Translations under genes and position numbers: made by a program
Assembly: GCA_041164825.1 (NCBI GenBank)
Contig: JBEAOO010000245.1
Coordinates: forward strand, 1 to 10,772
Direction of reading: 5' to 3'
Origin: JBEAOO01 sp041164825
GTDB taxonomy: Bacteria; Pseudomonadota; Gammaproteobacteria; Burkholderiales; Burkholderiaceae_C
Length of the DNA stretch: 10,772 bases
The notes under the pieces: generated by a model
Told to the model about the DNA's origin: nothing
Databases searched by the model: none
What the model saw: only the letters and a program-made list of their open reading frames with translations
Shown: in pieces, positions 1 to 6,689 of the stretch
Layout of the letters: each line of letters begins with the position of its first letter
Numbering within the stretch: the stretch's first letter is position 1

Positions 1-1712
1 CCCACGTGCTGCTGGGGCGAGCGCACATTGCAGGCGTCTTTGAAGGTGATCCACGGGTGGCCGGTCTCGAACAGCATCGAGAGCATCTTGCGCCACAGGT
101 CTTTGGCGGGCATGCGCTTGAACAGCTTGATCTCGCCGCGGTCGGCCTTGGCCTCGTAGGCGGTGTAGGCCTCTTCGAACGCGGCGCCAAACTTGTCGTG
201 CAGGTCCGGGCAGTTGGACGGCGAGAACAGCGTCCAGTCGCCCGCTTCCATCACGCGACGCATGAACAGATCGGGGATCCAGTTCGCGGTGTTCATGTCG
301 TGGGTGCGGCGGCGGTCGTCGCCGGTGTTCTTGCGCAGCTCCAGGAACTCTTCGATGTCCAGGTGCCAGGTTTCCAGGTAGGCGCAGACCGCGCCCTTGC
401 GCTTGCCACCTTGGTTGACGGCCACGGCGGTGTCGTTCACCACCTTCAGGAACGGCACCACGCCTTGCGACTTGCCGTTGGTGCCCTTGATGTAGGAGCC
501 GAGCGCGCGGACGTTGGTCCAGTCGTTGCCCAGGCCGCCAGCGAACTTGCTCAGCAGCGCGTTTTCTTTCAGCGCTTCGTAGATGCCGTCGAGGTCGTCC
601 GACACCGTGGTCAGGTAGCAGCTCGACAGCTGCGAGCGGCGCGTGCCGGCGTTGAACAGGGTCGGCGTGCTCGACATGAAGTCGAAGGTGGACAGCACGT
701 TGTAGAACTCGATGGCGCGGGCTTCGCGGTCGATCTCACCCAGCGCCAAGCCCATGGCCACGCGCATGTAAAACGCTTGCGGCATCTCGATGCGCTGCTC
801 ATCGATGTGCAGGAAGTAGCGGTCGTACAGCGTTTGCAGGCCGAGGTAATCGAACTGCAGGTCGCGGTCGGCGTTGAGTGCGGCGCCCAGCTTGGCCAGG
901 TCGAACTGCATCAGCTTCTCGTCGAGCAGCTCGGCTTGCACACCCTTCTTGATGTAAGTCGGGAAGTACTCGGCGTAGCGGGTGTGCATGTCGGTGTGCA
1001 GCGCTTCTTCGCCCAGGATTTCTTTGCGGATCGTGTGCAGCAGCAGGCGCGCGGTGGCGCGGGTGTAGCCCGGGTCTTTTTCGATCAGCGTGCGCGCGGC
1101 CAGGATCGAGGCCTTGTGCACTTCGTCGATCGGCACGCCGTCGTACAGGTTGCGCTTGGTCTCGGCCATGATCGGGTCGGGCTTCACATCGGCGCCCAGG
1201 CCGGCGCAGGCCGATTCGATGATGGTTTGCAGGCGGCCGAGGTCGAGCGGCACGCGCTGACCGCGGTCGATCACAAACAGCGCGCTCTCGGCAGCGTGGC
1301 TCGGTTGGCCCTGCTTGGTGCGCTCTTGCGAACGGCGCTCGCGGTACAACACGTAGGCACGCGCCACTTCGTGGTGGCTACCGCGCATCAGACCGAGTTC
1401 GACCTGGTCTTGCACGTCTTCGATGTGGAAGGTGCCACCGCTCGGACGCGAGCGCAACAGCGCGCGCACCACCGCCTCGGTCAGGCCGTCGACCGTTTCG
1501 CGCACGCTGGCCGAGGCCGCGCCTTGGGTGCCGTGCACCGCCAAGAAAGCCTTCATCAGCGCCACAGCAATCTTGGCCGGCTCAAACGACACCACGGCGC
1601 CGTTGCGGCGAATGATCTGGTAGCCGGCGTAGGCTGAGGCCTGCGGCTTGTCCGCCACTTCGCTGTGCAGCGTGGGAACGGTGGCCTGGCTGTGGGGGGT
1701 GACTGCTTGCAT
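1..1712 (-). CDS. nrdA: Class I ribonucleoside-diphosphate reductase, large (alpha) subunit; C-terminal part cut off by the window
   Basis: This is the catalytic subunit that reduces ribonucleoside diphosphates to deoxyribonucleotides for DNA synthesis, working with the radical-generating subunit NrdB. Reading in from position 1712 gives 570 uninterrupted residues that run off the left edge. Residues ~31-125 begin YQIIRRNGAVVSFEPAKI, a clear ATP-cone allosteric domain. Residues ~143-230 (VIDRGQRVPLDLGRLQTII onward) look like a second ATP cone. The catalytic barrel follows, with STPTLFNAGTRRSQLSSCYL at 348-367; Cys365 matches the first redox cysteine (Cys225 of E. coli). The thiyl-radical cysteine motif would lie just past residue 570, outside the window. 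The ATG is preceded by GAGG at 1720-1723 with 7-nt spacing, a good ribosome binding site. nrdB probably follows further left, which cannot be seen. Two NrdR-box-like sites lie upstream. Family identity is very secure. Confidence 0.97.
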   Translation of the reverse strand, partial: MQAVTPHSQATVPTLHSEVADKPQASAYAGYQIIRRNGAVVSFEPAKIAVALMKAFLAVHGTQGAASASVRETVDGLTEAVVRALLRSRPSGGTFHIEDVQDQVELGLMRGSHHEVARAYVLYRERRSQERTKQGQPSHAAESALFVIDRGQRVPLDLGRLQTIIESACAGLGADVKPDPIMAETKRNLYDGVPIDEVHKASILAARTLIEKDPGYTRATARLLLHTIRKEILGEEALHTDMHTRYAEYFPTYIKKGVQAELLDEKLMQFDLAKLGAALNADRDLQFDYLGLQTLYDRYFLHIDEQRIEMPQAFYMRVAMGLALGEIDREARAIEFYNVLSTFDFMSSTPTLFNAGTRRSQLSSCYLTTVSDDLDGIYEALKENALLSKFAGGLGNDWTNVRALGSYIKGTNGKSQGVVPFLKVVNDTAVAVNQGGKRKGAVCAYLETWHLDIEEFLELRKNTGDDRRRTHDMNTANWIPDLFMRRVMEAGDWTLFSPSNCPDLHDKFGAAFEEAYTAYEAKADRGEIKLFKRMPAKDLWRKMLSMLFETGHPWITFKDACNVRSPQQHV

Positions 1713-1983
1713 CAAAACGCCTCGCTGTGGATGTTGATGTGAATGAAATGACTGCGTATTCGCCCCCAATCAACCCGCCCCGCTGCACGAGCCAGCCCCA
1801 CCACGCCGCAACGCCCGTGGGGGATGTGCGTGAGGGTGGATCCGGAGGGTGCAGCCCAGGGCCGCGGCCGCGGCGTGTGGGCTCGGTGCTGGGTGTCAGA
1901 AACCTTGAAAATCAGGGCACCTGAGAGAGCGACCAAACCCGCCAGCGGAAGGGGATCAGGGAAACGAAGAATACCATGAAGAC

Positions 1984-1999
1984 ACACTAGATCTGGGGT
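1984..1999 (-). promoter_or_regulatory. NrdR box, promoter-proximal copy upstream of nrdA
   Basis: On the plus strand this 16-mer reads ACACTAGATCTGGGGT. It matches the published NrdR-box pattern (acaCWAtATaTWGtgt) at most positions, and the left half ACACTA is perfect. NrdR is an ATP-cone repressor of ribonucleotide reductase genes that binds paired boxes. The centre of this box is 31 bp, about three helical turns, from the second box, which is the usual NrdR arrangement. It overlaps the proposed -10 of the nrdA promoter, so bound NrdR would block transcription. The assignment rests on pattern, spacing and target gene. Confidence 0.8.
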
Positions 2000-2012
2000 T
2001 CAGCTGCATCAA
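1984..2012 (-). promoter_or_regulatory. Probable sigma-70 promoter of nrdA
   Basis: On the minus strand a -35-like TTGATG (2007-2012) is separated by exactly 17 bp from a -10-like TAGTGT (1984-1989). The -35 is good (4 of 6 to TTGACA) and the -10 is poor (3 of 6 to TATAAT). The support is mainly the ideal spacing and the position between and over the two NrdR boxes, where a repressed promoter is expected. Transcription would start near 1977, giving a leader of about 265 nt before the nrdA ATG. Confidence 0.5.
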
Positions 2013-2014
2013 CA

Positions 2015-2030
2015 ACACTACAGCTAGTGT
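2015..2030 (-). promoter_or_regulatory. NrdR box, promoter-distal copy upstream of nrdA
   Basis: The 16-mer ACACTACAGCTAGTGT is a near-perfect palindrome with ACACTA and TAGTGT arms around a 4-nt centre, and the flanking A and T extend the arms to 7 bp. This is the stronger of the two NrdR-like sites. Together with the box at 1984-1999 it forms a tandem pair in phase on the helix, just upstream of the proposed -35 of nrdA. Confidence 0.85.
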
Positions 2031-2139
2031 TACCAGCACCTTCGTCGCCGCCCCAAAAAAGTGCCCGAACAGACCCCGCGGACGCCGCCGTGGGGCTGGA
2101 CAGCTTGCACCGTCGTCGCACGGACGTCGCCAGCCAGAA

Positions 2140-2193
2140 TTGGCGCGGGCTGGCGCTGCAAAGTGCGCTGCACACCGCGCCAAATCTGGCGCG
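2140..2193 (-). repeat. Overlapping inverted repeats just downstream of ampD
   Basis: CGCGCCA (2176-2182) and TGGCGCG (2187-2193) form a 7-bp stem with a 4-nt loop, starting 13 nt past the ampD stop codon. The same central segment CCGCGCCAA (2175-2183) can pair instead with TTGGCGCGG at 2140-2148. The two structures are mutually exclusive. Neither is followed by a T-run on the minus strand, so this is not a classical Rho-independent terminator. It may stabilise the 3' end of the ampD message or pause polymerase. The function is inferred only from position. Confidence 0.45.
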
Positions 2194-2206
2194 AGGCCCT
2201 GCCCCA

Positions 2207-2911
2207 TCAAGGCGCAAGCGCGGCCGGATCGACACCCTTCCCAGAGGGCCATTCGGGAAACTCCCAGCCCCCCTGAAGCGCCGCCGCCACACCCAGGTCG
2301 GCCCGCAACCGCGCCCAGTCAAAACCTGGCCCGGGGTCGATCTTGCGGCCCGGCGCCACGTGCTCGTGCCCTACCACCGTGCTGATGGGGTAACGCGCCG
2401 CCAAGGCGCTCAGCAGCTCGGCCAGCGCAGGGTACTGGCGCGCGTCGAAGGTCTCGCCCTCCAGCCCTTCGAGCTCGATGCCGACCGAATAGTCGTTGCA
2501 GTTGTCGCGCCCTTGCCAGCTCGATCGCCCGGCGTGCCAGGCGCGCTGGGCGCACGACACGAACTGCTGCAGCGCGCCGTCGCGGCGGATCACGAAGTGC
2601 GACGACACCTCCAGCCCGCGGATCTGCTGGAAGTAGGGGTGGGCGTCCCAGTCGAGGCGGTTGGTGAACAGGCGCTCGATGAAGTCGCCGCCATACTCGC
2701 CCGGCGGCAAGCTGATGGCGTGCACGATGGCCAGCGTGGGCTGCTGGCGCCCAGGGCGCGGCCCGAAGTTGGGCGACGGGCAGCGCGAGGCCGCGCGCCA
2801 CCAGCCCCCGCGCCAGCCCGGGTGCAGATCAGCTGCCGCGCTCGACGTCACACCCAGACTCGCACCCGGGCCAGGGCCACGCCGCGGCGGCGCGCCCTCA
2901 CTCGCGCTCAT
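2207..2911 (-). CDS. ampD: 1,6-anhydro-N-acetylmuramyl-L-alanine amidase AmpD
   Basis: AmpD is a cytoplasmic zinc amidase that removes the peptide from anhydro-muropeptides during cell-wall recycling; in many Gram-negatives its loss derepresses AmpC beta-lactamase. With the start at 2911 the protein has 234 residues, against 183 in E. coli. The core begins near residue 33 and follows the family closely: SPNFGPRPG, IVHAISLPPGE, HPYFQQIRGLEVSSHFVIRRDG, RAWHAGRS, RDNCNDYSVGIELEG, and GHEHVAPGRKIDPGPGFDW. Zinc ligands are His64, His182 and Asp192; Glu146 and Lys190 match the catalytic pair. The start is uncertain. ATGs at 2929, 2917 and 2911 overlap the end of pilR, and a GTG at 2851 would give a length nearer the family norm. 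The first ~30 residues are low-complexity Gly/Pro/Ala and may not be translated. It is the last gene of the run that includes pilS and pilR. Confidence 0.93.
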   Translation of the reverse strand: MSASEGAPPRRGPGPGASLGVTSSAAADLHPGWRGGWWRAASRCPSPNFGPRPGRQQPTLAIVHAISLPPGEYGGDFIERLFTNRLDWDAHPYFQQIRGLEVSSHFVIRRDGALQQFVSCAQRAWHAGRSSWQGRDNCNDYSVGIELEGLEGETFDARQYPALAELLSALAARYPISTVVGHEHVAPGRKIDPGPGFDWARLRADLGVAAALQGGWEFPEWPSGKGVDPAALAP

Positions 2912-4511
2912 CGGCATCGCCGCCCACATTCACGCCCAAGCGCGCCATGCGGTAGCGCATTTGCCGCAGCGACAGGCCCATGCTCGCACCCGCGGCGGTG
3001 CGGTTGTAGCGGTGGCGGTCGAGCGCGCGCTCCAGGATGTCGCGCTCGACCTGATCGAGGTAACGCGCCAGGTCGTTGGGCAGCGGGGCCTCGGGCGCCA
3101 CCAAAGGCAGCGACGCCGCAGCAGTGGGCGGCTCGGGCTCTGCGGCAACCACCGTCGGTGCGGTGATGATGTCCAGCTCCATCGCCAAACTGTCGGTGAA
3201 CACCATCTCGGGCAGACCGAGGTCGTCGCCGCTGATCTCGTCGCTGTTGGCCAGGGCCACCGCGCGGTGCAGCAGGTTTTCAAGCTCACGCACATTGCCC
3301 GGAAACGCGTAGCGCGACAGGCGCGCCATGGCCTCGCGCGTGAGCCGCGGTGGCGGCCACACGCCGGCCTCGCGCGCAGTGCGCTCGAGCACGCGCTCGG
3401 CGATCACGGGCAGGTCGTCCAAGCGCTCGCGCAGCGGCGGCACGCGAATCTGGATCACATTGAGCCGGTAATACAAGTCTTGGCGGAAGCGGCCTTGGTG
3501 CACCTCTTCGCCCAGGTCTTTGTGGGTGGCGCTGAGCAGGCGCACGTTCACCGGCTGCTCGGCCACCGCACCCACCGGGCGCACCGAGCGCTCCTGGATG
3601 GCGCGCAGCAGCTTGCTTTGCATGGCCAGCGGCAAATCGCCGATCTCGTCGAGAAACAAGGTGCCGCCATTGGCGGCCTGGAAAAAGCCCTCGCGGTCTT
3701 CGGCCGCCCCGGTGAACGCGCCCTTGCGGTAGCCAAAAAATTCAGCCTCCAGCAACTGCTCGGGGATGGCGCCGCAGTTGACGGCGATGAAGGGCTGGCC
3801 GGTGCGCGGGCTGATGTCGTGGATGGCGCGCGCCACCAGTTCTTTGCCGGTGCCCGACTCGCCGTTCACCAGCACGGGCGCCATGCTGCGCGCCACTTTT
3901 TCCACCAGGTCACGCACCTGGCGCATGGCAGCCGACTGCCCCGCCATGCGGTTGAGTGCAGCGCTCACCGGCGCGGCAGGCACCATGCTGTCCACACTGG
4001 CCGCCGTGAGCCGGGCCGCTGCCGGCGTGGCCGTGACGCTGGCCTTGGGGCTGCCGCGCTCGGAGGGCAAGCTGGCCGGGTTCAGCGTTGGCACGGTGGC
4101 CGGCATGCGCCCCAAGGCCGAGGCCACCACGGCCCGAAATTGTTTCAAGTCGACCGGCTTGGTGAGGTAGTCGTAGGCCCCCGCCTTGAGCGCCTCGACC
4201 GCGTTTTCGGCCGAGCCATAAGCCGTGATGACAATGGCTTTTTCGCGCCGGCCGGCCTCTTCGAGCTTGCGCAGCAGGTCCAGCCCCGAGCCATCGGGCA
4301 GGCGCATGTCGGTGATGATGGCGCTGTAGCTGCGGTCTTTCAGGTGCGCCAGCGCCTCTTCCACCGTGCCGGCGGTTTCGATGTCGTAGCCCTCGCGCAG
4401 CAGCGTCATTTCATAGAGTGTGCGCAGGTCCGGCTCGTCATCGATCACCAGCAGGCTGAAATGGGACGGAGAGGTCGTCATCGTGGTGGTGGCGGTGGTG
4501 ATCGCGTTCAT
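2898..4511 (-). CDS. pilR: NtrC-family sigma-54 response regulator PilR
   Basis: A 537-residue transcriptional activator that, when phosphorylated by its kinase, drives sigma-54 promoters; in relatives PilR activates the type IV pilin gene. The receiver domain is at residues ~18-135, with acidic Asp24-Asp25 (LLVIDDEPD), phosphoacceptor Asp68 (IITDMRLPDG), Thr96 and Lys118 (TKPVD). After an Ala/Pro linker the AAA+ domain spans ~188-425: Walker A GESGTGKE at 217-224, the sigma-54 contact loop GAFTGA at 264-269, and Walker B TLFLDEIGD at 284-292. A second linker leads to a Fis-type helix-turn-helix at ~482-525 (NRTAAGASMGLSLRQMRYRM). All key residues are intact. The ATG overlaps the pilS stop codon as ATGA, which fixes the start, although an internal ATG at residue 11 is also possible. 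The pilR name rests on the adjacent PilS-like kinase and gene order. Confidence 0.93.
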   Translation of the reverse strand: MNAITTATTTMTTSPSHFSLLVIDDEPDLRTLYEMTLLREGYDIETAGTVEEALAHLKDRSYSAIITDMRLPDGSGLDLLRKLEEAGRREKAIVITAYGSAENAVEALKAGAYDYLTKPVDLKQFRAVVASALGRMPATVPTLNPASLPSERGSPKASVTATPAAARLTAASVDSMVPAAPVSAALNRMAGQSAAMRQVRDLVEKVARSMAPVLVNGESGTGKELVARAIHDISPRTGQPFIAVNCGAIPEQLLEAEFFGYRKGAFTGAAEDREGFFQAANGGTLFLDEIGDLPLAMQSKLLRAIQERSVRPVGAVAEQPVNVRLLSATHKDLGEEVHQGRFRQDLYYRLNVIQIRVPPLRERLDDLPVIAERVLERTAREAGVWPPPRLTREAMARLSRYAFPGNVRELENLLHRAVALANSDEISGDDLGLPEMVFTDSLAMELDIITAPTVVAAEPEPPTAAASLPLVAPEAPLPNDLARYLDQVERDILERALDRHRYNRTAAGASMGLSLRQMRYRMARLGVNVGGDADERE

Positions 4512-6376
4512 GTCTGGGTGGGCAGCGGCAGGTGGGCGCCCAGGGCGGGGGCCAGCGCCTGGCGTTGCAAACTGAGCCGGAATTCATTGCGGCAGGCGTG
4601 GTCGGGGCCGCGCTGCCGGTAGTCGATGCTGGCGCCGTGGCGCGCACACAGTTCGCGGCAAATGTACAAGCCCAGGCCGGTGCCGCGGCTGCGTGTGGAG
4701 AAGAAGGGTTCGAACAGGTGCCGCTCCACATCGGGTGGAATCGGCTCGCCATCGCTGGCCACACCGAGCACCACCTGGTCGGCGCCTGCGGCCTGCAAAT
4801 ACAGCTGCAGCGCACCGGGCTGCTTGCTGCTGTGGCGCAGTCCGTTGTCGAGCAAGTTGACCAACACCCGGCGCAGGTGCTCGGCATCAAAGCGCACGCC
4901 CAGCGCACCGCCGGGCAGCGCCACCCGCAAGGCGCTTTGCTCGCCCAGCGGCAAGCCGTTGGCGCGCAGCCACTCGCTGCAGACCAGCGCCACCTCGGTG
5001 CCGATGTCGATCACGCCGGCCTCCTCGCCCGCGCCGGGCGCCACTGCCATCACGTCTTCCACGATGCGCTTCAAGCGCTCCACGTTGTCGCTGACCATGC
5101 GGGTGAGTTGCACCTGCTGCGGCGTGGTGGCGTCTTCGGCCAGCAGGGCATTGGCCTGCGAAATGGCGGCCAGCGGGTTGCGGATTTCGTGCGCAATGCC
5201 AGCCGACATGCGGCCCATGGCGGCCAGTTTTTCTTGCCGGGTGCGGGCTTCCATGCTGCGCACGTCTTCCAGCAGCAGCACACAAAACGACTCGCCGGCC
5301 ACCTCGGCCTGGCGGCGCGTGAAGCGGATGCGCACCCGCAGCGTGCGGGTCACATCGTCTTCGTCAAAACGCAGCGTGACATCGCGCCCGGCCTCGGGCC
5401 AGAGGCCCGCGGCAAAAGCGCGGTCCACGGTGCTGGCCAATGGCGCCCAGGCATCGACAGCGCGCAGCTGAAACGGCGCCGGCCGCGACACGCCGGCGGC
5501 AGAGAGCAACTGGCGCGCGGCGGGGTTGGCCACGCGCACACGGCCGCTCGGGTCCACCACCATCACGCCGTCTTGCATGTCCTCGATCACCAAGCGGTTG
5601 AGCTGCGCCTGCTGGCGCGCCATTTCCAGCGTGCCACGCGCGGTGAGTTCTTCACGCGCCAGGCGGCCCGCCAGTTCGCCCGCCAAGATGGTGATCACAA
5701 ACAAACCCATGCCGGCCAAGCCCGCTTGGGTCATCAGCTGCGCCGCCTCGCCATCGCCGGCCAGCACCGAGACCCAGCTCGACGCCAGCAACGCCATCGA
5801 CATCACCGCCGCCGTGGCCAGCGCCATCAAGCGCGGCGTGAGCACACCCGCCATCAGCGCCGGCAGCGCCAGCAGCGCCACGTAGTTGAAGGCCGAGGCC
5901 GGCGCCAGCGTGTGCAGCGCGGTGAACACCAGGATGTCGGCGCCCACCGTGGCCAACCACTGTGGGCTGCGCAGCCGCGCCATGGCCTGCGGCGCGGGCG
6001 CTTGGCGCCAGCGCGGCAGCAGCCAGGTGGCCACCGTGAGCGCCGCATAGACCAAGCCGAGCGTGACCACTGCCGGCGACCAGCGTCCGCCCATCGCACT
6101 CGTCAGCGCCAACGTGGCCAGCAGCGCCACCGCCAGCGCCGCGCGCGCGCCGAGGAAGGTCCCGTAAATGCGCTCAAACGCGGTCTGCCCGGAATGCACG
6201 ATGCGCCGCGCCTGACGTGACAAGAAGCCCGCATCGTCTTGTGCCGAGCTCATCGACTGCCAGTCGGGCGCATGGCGCGAGTCACCGGGCGGGGGCAATT
6301 CGCCGTCCACACCCAGCGCGCCAAACCACGACTCGTCGGCCGGGCGGGTCGGCCGCCCGCTGTCGGCACCACTCAT
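4508..6376 (-). CDS. pilS: Membrane sensor histidine kinase PilS
   Basis: A 622-residue two-component kinase and the partner of PilR. After ~70 polar residues there are about six hydrophobic segments between ~75 and 238 (such as GARAALAVALLATLALTSAM and AGMGLFVITILAGELAG), which fits the polytopic sensor of PilS. A PAS-like region follows at ~255-375 (NRLVIEDMQDGVMVVDPSGR). The dimerisation/phosphoacceptor helix has AGIAHEIRNPLAAIS with His396. The ATPase domain has an N box (LVNLLDNGLRHS, ~505-516), FEPFFSTRSRGTGLGLYI at ~555-572 carrying the F and G2 boxes, and a weak G1 box, SDGEPI (541-546), in place of the usual DNGxGI. The start at 6376 is chosen because it overlaps the stop codon of the upstream small gene as ATGA; a more upstream ATG at 6427 would overlap that gene by 55 nt. 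Confidence 0.9.
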   Translation of the reverse strand: MSGADSGRPTRPADESWFGALGVDGELPPPGDSRHAPDWQSMSSAQDDAGFLSRQARRIVHSGQTAFERIYGTFLGARAALAVALLATLALTSAMGGRWSPAVVTLGLVYAALTVATWLLPRWRQAPAPQAMARLRSPQWLATVGADILVFTALHTLAPASAFNYVALLALPALMAGVLTPRLMALATAAVMSMALLASSWVSVLAGDGEAAQLMTQAGLAGMGLFVITILAGELAGRLAREELTARGTLEMARQQAQLNRLVIEDMQDGVMVVDPSGRVRVANPAARQLLSAAGVSRPAPFQLRAVDAWAPLASTVDRAFAAGLWPEAGRDVTLRFDEDDVTRTLRVRIRFTRRQAEVAGESFCVLLLEDVRSMEARTRQEKLAAMGRMSAGIAHEIRNPLAAISQANALLAEDATTPQQVQLTRMVSDNVERLKRIVEDVMAVAPGAGEEAGVIDIGTEVALVCSEWLRANGLPLGEQSALRVALPGGALGVRFDAEHLRRVLVNLLDNGLRHSSKQPGALQLYLQAAGADQVVLGVASDGEPIPPDVERHLFEPFFSTRSRGTGLGLYICRELCARHGASIDYRQRGPDHACRNEFRLSLQRQALAPALGAHLPLPTQT

Positions 6377-6663
6377 GGCTGAGCCTCCGGCGGACGGGCG
6401 CCCGATTGCGCATGGGCAGCGCTGCAAAACAGCGCACCGCCCTCGCCCACCACCGCCTCACTGCGTGGCAGGTGCAGATCGCAATGCGCGCAGGCCACCA
6501 TGGTGTCGGGACCGATGTTGGGCCTGGTGTTGGGCCTGGTCGCTGGCGCGGCGTCGCTGGGCGTGCTGCGGTCCGAGCCGCGGTCACCGCGCGGCCGTGA
6601 GCGCACCGACAACAGCCACCACAGGCCGCCCACCACCGCCAAGATCAGAATCAAACGCGCCAT
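6373..6663 (-). CDS. PP0621-type small membrane-anchored protein with CxxC...C...H motif
   Basis: A 96-residue protein of unknown function. Residues 3-20 (RLILILAVVGGLWWLLSV) form one hydrophobic segment that would anchor it in the inner membrane. A basic, low-complexity stretch (~21-54) follows, then a compact tail with Cys58, Cys61, Cys80 and His84 (VACAHCDLHLPRSEA...LFCSAAHA), a likely zinc-binding knuckle. From memory it resembles small proteins annotated as the PP0621 family that sit beside pilS in Burkholderiales. It starts 26 nt after the ccsA-like gene and ends in a 4-nt ATGA overlap with pilS, so the two are probably translated together. That coupling suggests, without proving, a link to PilS signalling or membrane redox state. 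No function has been assigned that I know of. Confidence 0.82.
   Translation of the reverse strand: MARLILILAVVGGLWWLLSVRSRPRGDRGSDRSTPSDAAPATRPNTRPNIGPDTMVACAHCDLHLPRSEAVVGEGGALFCSAAHAQSGARPPEAQP
6517..6540 (-). repeat. Perfect 12-bp tandem duplication inside the PP0621-type gene
   Basis: The 12-mer GTTGGGCCTGGT (plus strand) occurs twice back to back, keeping the frame. It encodes a repeated four-residue unit in the low-complexity linker (TRPNTRPN, residues ~42-49) between the membrane anchor and the cysteine motif. Slippage at this site could change linker length without breaking the frame. Confidence 0.8.
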
Positions 6664-6689
6664 GTTGCTGAGGGTCCGCCGCTCGCGCG

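Larger units (their letters stand above)
1713..2206. other. 494-bp intergenic region between ampD and nrdA
   Basis: No convincing gene was found here. It holds the nrdA promoter with two NrdR-like boxes (1984-2030), the nrdA ribosome binding site (1720-1723), and the inverted repeats behind ampD (2140-2193). Between the promoter and nrdA lies a long leader containing a perfect 14-bp GC palindrome GCCGCGGCCGCGGC at 1861-1874 and a possible 6-bp hairpin, CCCCAC at 1796-1801 with GTGGGG at 1817-1822. Open frames crossing the region lack the strong third-position G/C bias of the flanking genes and resemble no family I know. A run of six A (T on the minus strand) at 2055-2060 is not preceded by a convincing stem. 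Confidence 0.7.

Noticed and set aside
6..1637. 543-residue open frame on the plus strand
   Set aside because: It is exactly antisense to nrdA, which reads perfectly on the minus strand. The product is His/Gln/Val-rich with no known domain, typical of a mirror frame in GC-rich DNA.
1726..1734. DnaA-box-like TGTGGATGT just upstream of the nrdA ribosome binding site
   Set aside because: It matches the 9-mer at only seven positions and is isolated, although E. coli nrdAB does use DnaA boxes. Too weak to call.
1861..1874. Perfect 14-bp palindrome GCCGCGGCCGCGGC as a protein-binding site
   Set aside because: Such palindromes are frequent in DNA this GC-rich and no known operator matches. Listed only as part of the intergenic description.
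1712..1987. 91-residue minus-strand frame ending TGATG at the nrdA start
   Set aside because: It needs a GTG start at or upstream of the predicted transcription start, has no ribosome binding site, shows weak third-position bias and has no similarity I recognise. Kept only as a possible coupling note.
2055..2060. Run of six T on the minus strand as an ampD terminator
   Set aside because: The preceding GC-rich stretch gives only an imperfect stem that is too far from the T-run.
2027..3166. 379-residue plus-strand frame starting in the nrdA promoter region
   Set aside because: Mostly antisense to ampD and the end of pilR, with Arg/Pro/Ala-rich low-complexity sequence.
2661..4622. 653-residue open frame on the plus strand
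   Set aside because: It is antisense to pilR and parts of ampD and pilS. The composition is Arg/His/Gln-rich, there is no recognisable domain, and all three overlapped genes have intact motifs.
4532..6220. 562-residue open frame on the plus strand
   Set aside because: Mirror frame of pilS, very rich in Arg, Gln and His, with no domain.
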